64,000 nucleotides of DNA from Phenylobacterium deserti (GTDB lineage Bacteria; Pseudomonadota; Alphaproteobacteria; Caulobacterales; Caulobacteraceae): NCBI GenBank assembly GCA_943332615.1, contig CALQQB010000009.1, positions 1-64,000 on the forward strand, given 5' to 3'. The position numbers and the translations under genes were made by a program. This document shows positions 60,816-64,000 of this stretch, piece by piece (position 1 is the first letter of the stretch; every line of letters begins with the position of its first letter). The notes under the pieces are model-generated. The model searched no databases. It worked only from the letters and a program-made list of their open reading frames with translations, and was not told the DNA's origin.

Positions 60816-61611
60816 ACTTGCCCGGCCGCTTCTCCCGGAAGGCGGCCACCCCCTCGCGGAAGTCCTGGCTGGAGGTCGCCAGCAGGTACTGGTCGCGGTC
60901 CATGAAGGCGGCGGCGTTGGCGGTCGCGTAGGCGGTGGCGTTCACCGACTCCTTGGTCATCCGAACGGGGATCGGCGGCAGCGCCGCCACCTTGGCGGCC
61001 CAGCGTCGCGCCGCCTCAAGCGCCGAGCCCTTGGCCACGGCTTCATCGGCCATGCCCCAGTCAAGGCACTGCTGCGTCTCGACCGCCTCGCCGAACATCA
61101 CGAACTGCTTGGCGCGCGAGGGGCCGGCCAGGGCGACGATGCGCGGGATGCTGCGCCAGCTCATGTTGATGCCCAGGGGCACTTCCGGCAGGCGCAGATA
61201 GGCGCCCTCGCCCATCACCCGGAAATCGCAGGCGACCACCAACGCCGCGCCGCCGCCGATGCAATAGCCCTCGATGGCGGCGATGGTGACCGCCTCGATC
61301 TCTTCCCAGGCCCGACACATGTCGGGGCCGGCCATGACCGCGCGGCGGCTCTCGATCAGGCTCGGCTGCGAGGCGCGCATCTGGCTGGAGGAGATATCGG
61401 CGCCGGCCGAGAAGTAGTTGTCGGTTCCGGTCAGGATCACCGCGCGCACGTCCGTGCGCAGGCGCAGCAGTCGGGCGACCTCTGTCAGCTCCTCCATCAG
61501 CTCGCCGTTCAGCGCGTTGCGCGCCTCGGTCCGGGCCAGGGTGACCTCGACGATGTCGCCGGAGCGGCCGACGCGGATCAGCCGCCACGCATGATCGAAC
61601 AGCTTGTCCAT
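60802..61611 (-). CDS. Enoyl-CoA hydratase/isomerase (crotonase) family protein
   Basis: A 269-residue crotonase. LTGTDNYFSAGADISSSQM (about 60-78) and IEGYCIGGGAALVVACDFRV (about 108-127) form the oxyanion hole; LRLPEVPLGINMSWRSIP has Glu in the position expected for Glu144-type acids. The C-terminal DRDQYLLATSSQDFREGVAAFREKRPG is the typical crotonase tail. Start MDKLFDHAWRL at 61611 has GAGAGGG upstream. Confidence 0.92.
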   Translation of the reverse strand: MDKLFDHAWRLIRVGRSGDIVEVTLARTEARNALNGELMEELTEVARLLRLRTDVRAVILTGTDNYFSAGADISSSQMRASQPSLIESRRAVMAGPDMCRAWEEIEAVTIAAIEGYCIGGGAALVVACDFRVMGEGAYLRLPEVPLGINMSWRSIPRIVALAGPSRAKQFVMFGEAVETQQCLDWGMADEAVAKGSALEAARRWAAKVAALPPIPVRMTKESVNATAYATANAAAFMDRDQYLLATSSQDFREGVAAFREKRPGKFTGS

Positions 61612-61665
61612 GGTCCAGCCCTCTCGCGATTGCGGCGGCATCTTGGAACGGCCGGCTTCGTCAGC

Positions 61666-62262
61666 CTAGGGTTCCTTCCCAATCTTGGGGAAAGTCGGGA
61701 TCCAGGACTTCTTCTTTTTCACCGGCCGGTCGCTGGCGGGCAGCTCGATGACATCCGTCGCCTTCGCAACCGGGGTGGCGGGGGCAGCCTCGCCGGTCGC
61801 GGTCGCCTTCTGCAGCCCCATGTCCCGGTCGCAGCGGTCGTCGCGCTTGCCGGTCTCGACCACGGTCACGGTCAGCACGTCCCCTCGGCCGGGCTTGTGG
61901 GTGTCGACCAGGGCGATGACGGCGCGGCGGCTGGGCAGGTTGCAGAACACCTCACGCGAGGCGAACAGCCCTGGCTCCCAGGCGGTGCGGGCGGGCGCGA
62001 AGACCTCGGTACGGCGCTTGATCGCGGTGAGCACAGCGTCGCGGATCACCACCGGCTCCCCTGCCCAGACCGACACTGTGCAGGTCGGTTCGCCGGGCTT
62101 GCGGTAGATGGCGACATCGTCGCCCTGGATGGTCTGCACGGGCGCCCCGTCGAACACCGCCGACAGGCAGGCCGCCGTGGCGGAACGGGCCTCCTGCACG
62201 GGGTCCGCGTGAGCCGCGAGGGCCGGGACAAGCAGCAGGGTAGACAGAGCTAGAGTGCGCAT
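61666..62262 (-). CDS. Secreted hypothetical protein
   Basis: A 198-residue protein with a signal peptide (MRTLALSTLLLVPALAAHAD). Cysteines at four positions in the mature part (AACLSA, PTCTVSV, FCNLPSR, DDRCDRD) suggest two disulfides. The C-terminus is a basic KKKKSWIPTFPKIGKEP tail. No domain recognised. It lies 52 bp downstream of the ppc start-side on the same strand, after the ppc stop at 62315. Confidence 0.65.
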   Translation of the reverse strand: MRTLALSTLLLVPALAAHADPVQEARSATAACLSAVFDGAPVQTIQGDDVAIYRKPGEPTCTVSVWAGEPVVIRDAVLTAIKRRTEVFAPARTAWEPGLFASREVFCNLPSRRAVIALVDTHKPGRGDVLTVTVVETGKRDDRCDRDMGLQKATATGEAAPATPVAKATDVIELPASDRPVKKKKSWIPTFPKIGKEP

Positions 62263-62314
62263 GAGCCTCCGTTCGCGCAGCATCGCGGCGGGGATGTGGC
62301 GTGGGCCCAACGTC

Positions 62315-64000
62315 TCACCCCGTATTCCGCAGCCCCGACGCCACGCCCGCGACGGTGAGTTGGATCGCCAGTTTAAGCTGCGGGTCGTTGTCGCCGGCGC
62401 GGCGGCGCGCCAGGAGTTCGACCTGCAGGTGGTTCAGCGGGTCCACGACCTCGGCGGCCAGGGCCACCGACTCGGCCATCCGCGGGTGGTTGTCGAGCAG
62501 CCGCTCGCCGCCGCGGATCGCCAGCACCAGTTCGCAGGCCCGGGCATGTTCGGCGCGGATGGTCTCGAAGATCGCGCGGCTGGCGGGGTTGGGGCAAAGG
62601 GCGGCATATTTGGCGGCGATCGCCATGTCGGACTGCGCCAGCGCCACCTCCATGTTCGACAGCATGCCGGCGAACACCTGATCGTCGAGAATGGTCTTCA
62701 GGTCGTCGGCGCAGAGCCCCGCCCGCGCGGCGCCTCCGGCGAAGCCGTACCAAGCCGGCAGCATGACGCGCGCCTGCGACCAGCTGAACACCCAGGGGAT
62801 GGCGCGCAGGTCCTCGATCCGGCGGCTGGCGGTGCGCGAGGCCGGGCGGCTGCCGATGTTGAGGCCGACGATCTCGGCGATCGGGGTGGCGGCCCAGAAG
62901 AAGTCCTCGAAATCCGGGTTGTCGTAGACCAGGGCGCGGTAGGCGGCGAAGGAGGCGTGGCTGAGCGTCTCCAGCAGGTCCGCGCAGCCGTCGATGCCGG
63001 CCGGTTCGTCGGTGCGTGCGCTGGCCATCAGGGCCGCGGCGGCCAGGCTCTCCAGGTTGCGCACCGCCGTCGCCTGGTCTCCGAACCGCCGTGAGATCAT
63101 CTCGCCCTGCTCGGTCAGGCGGATGCGGCCCTTCACCGTGCCGGGCGGCTGGGCCATCACCGCCTGCGCGGCCGGTCCGCCGCCCCGCCCCACCGAGCCG
63201 CCACGGCCGTGGAAGTACCAGAGGTCGATGCCCTGCTGCCGCGCCTGCGCCGACAGCACCGAGGCGGCCTTGGCGACGTTGTGTCGGGAGGCGACATAGC
63301 CGCCGTCCTTGTTCGAGTCCGAATAGCCCAGCATCACCTCGCGCCATTCGACCTCGCCGAACAGGGCAGGCGGCAGCGGCAGGGCCAGCCATTGGCGCAG
63401 CAGTTCCGGCCCATGCTCCAGGTCGCCGATGGTCTCCAGCAGCGGCGTGATGCGCAGCGCGCTGCGGCCGGCGCGCCCGCCCTGCACCAGGCCAGCCTGC
63501 TTCAGTAGCACCAGCGGCTCCAGGATGTCCGACAGGCTGGCGGTCTTGGAGATGATGTAGCTGGACAGCGACCGTTCGCCGTAGAGCCGCACCACCTCCG
63601 CGGCGGCATCCAGGGTCGAAAGTTCGCGCGCCGTCTCCTCGCTGTAGTCCAGGAACGGCGAACGCAGCGGCCGGTCGTGGCTGAGCTCCTTGGAAAGCAC
63701 GCGGACCCGCTCGGCCTCGTCGGAGCCCAGGTAGTCGATGTTCACCCCGGCGCGGACATAGAGCTCATGGATCATCCGCTCATGAACGTCGGCGTTCTGG
63801 CGCAGGTCCAGCGCCAGCAGGTGGAAGCCGCAGGCCTTGGCCACCGCGATCAGGGTGCGCAGCCGGCCGCCCACCACCCGCTCGCCCAGGTGCTGTCGGA
63901 TCGACTGGCGGACGGTCTCCAGGTCCGCCACGAAGTCGGCGGCGCTGGCGTAGGGCGTCGTGCCGCCCCAGTTCCCGCCGGCGATCCTGTCGGCCGTCGC
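62315..64000 (-). CDS. ppc: Phosphoenolpyruvate carboxylase, 5'-truncated by window edge
   Basis: Carboxylates phosphoenolpyruvate with bicarbonate to oxaloacetate, replenishing the TCA cycle. The C-terminal 561 codons are present. Signatures include VMLGYSDSNKDGGYVAS (substrate-binding), WYFHGRGGSVGRGGGP (catalytic glycine-rich loop), RAIPWVFSWSQARVMLPAWYG and the strictly conserved C-terminal LRNTG. The frame remains open to base 64000 with AGGNWGGTTPYASAADF, so the GTG at 63931 is an internal codon. Family length is about 880-930 residues, so roughly 350 residues lie outside. Confidence 0.97.
   Translation of the reverse strand, partial: ATADRIAGGNWGGTTPYASAADFVADLETVRQSIRQHLGERVVGGRLRTLIAVAKACGFHLLALDLRQNADVHERMIHELYVRAGVNIDYLGSDEAERVRVLSKELSHDRPLRSPFLDYSEETARELSTLDAAAEVVRLYGERSLSSYIISKTASLSDILEPLVLLKQAGLVQGGRAGRSALRITPLLETIGDLEHGPELLRQWLALPLPPALFGEVEWREVMLGYSDSNKDGGYVASRHNVAKAASVLSAQARQQGIDLWYFHGRGGSVGRGGGPAAQAVMAQPPGTVKGRIRLTEQGEMISRRFGDQATAVRNLESLAAAALMASARTDEPAGIDGCADLLETLSHASFAAYRALVYDNPDFEDFFWAATPIAEIVGLNIGSRPASRTASRRIEDLRAIPWVFSWSQARVMLPAWYGFAGGAARAGLCADDLKTILDDQVFAGMLSNMEVALAQSDMAIAAKYAALCPNPASRAIFETIRAEHARACELVLAIRGGERLLDNHPRMAESVALAAEVVDPLNHLQVELLARRRAGDNDPQLKLAIQLTVAGVASGLRNTG

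Overview
The window looks like a chromosomal segment of an aerobic, GC-rich alphaproteobacterium. A member of the Caulobacterales, Phenylobacterium- or Caulobacter-like, fits best. The reasons are the strongly GC-biased third codon positions, two DUF2336 proteins, an Hpt phosphotransfer protein, a TonB-dependent receptor, a secreted RTX-type repeat protein, and many crotonases, class III CoA-transferases, SDRs and GSTs. This assignment is inferred from gene content; no rRNA or tRNA gene was seen. Both ends cut genes: selD lacks its 5' end on the left and ppc lacks its 5' end on the right.

Layout. 1-2.8 kb: selD, a ferritin-like protein and a LysR regulator. 3.0-6.0 kb: a membrane-stress cluster (TerB, a small coupled ORF, TerC, a BI-1 family protein and a zf-TFIIB protein), followed by a pyrC relic. 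6.2-12.1 kb: glpK, a DUF2336 protein, nadK, an Hpt protein, a Nudix hydrolase and an unknown protein. 12.3-17 kb: a bacteriophytochrome-type hybrid histidine kinase without the usual chromophore cysteine, and a second DUF2336 protein. 17-25.6 kb: CoA-transferase, lytic transglycosylase, acyl-CoA dehydrogenase, ThiO-like oxidase, two related membrane proteins, and a LysR gene divergent from a flavin reductase/dioxygenase pair. 25.7-32.7 kb: a frameshifted hybrid kinase, SpoU methyltransferase, M13 peptidase and thioesterase. 32.7-39 kb: a compact acyl-CoA operon (ligase, SDR, CoA-transferase, enoyl-CoA hydratase) divergent from an amidase. 39-49 kb: lldD, a hotdog-like protein, a sugar transferase, rlmJ, an LLM oxidoreductase, an arylamine N-acetyltransferase and a TonB-dependent receptor. 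48.9-52.8 kb: SDR, crotonase, GST and a feruloyl-CoA synthase relic. 52.8-54.7 kb: an RTX-type protein with a strong terminator and a glycosyltransferase relic. 54.9-61.6 kb: a GST/GST/crotonase/epoxide-hydrolase-like operon and further crotonase and SDR genes. 61.7-64 kb: an unknown secreted protein and ppc.

Most of the right half is catabolic. Acyl-CoA ligases and transferases activate acids, crotonases hydrate or cleave them, SDRs and acyl-CoA dehydrogenases oxidise them, and GSTs, an epoxide-hydrolase-like enzyme, a ring-cleaving-type dioxygenase and flavin enzymes handle aromatic or electrophilic substrates. Exact substrates cannot be read from the sequence.

The most unusual items are: (i) a 58-bp element present as an inverted pair at 36847-37020. 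It forms the whole leader, Shine-Dalgarno and start codon of two divergent genes, has compensatory changes in one hairpin, and has a diverged third copy near 23.04 kb. (ii) The Cys-less phytochrome. (iii) Several gene relics (pyrC, feruloyl-CoA synthase, a glycosyltransferase N-terminus, a small membrane protein). (iv) A kinase gene broken at a 9-base homopolymer.
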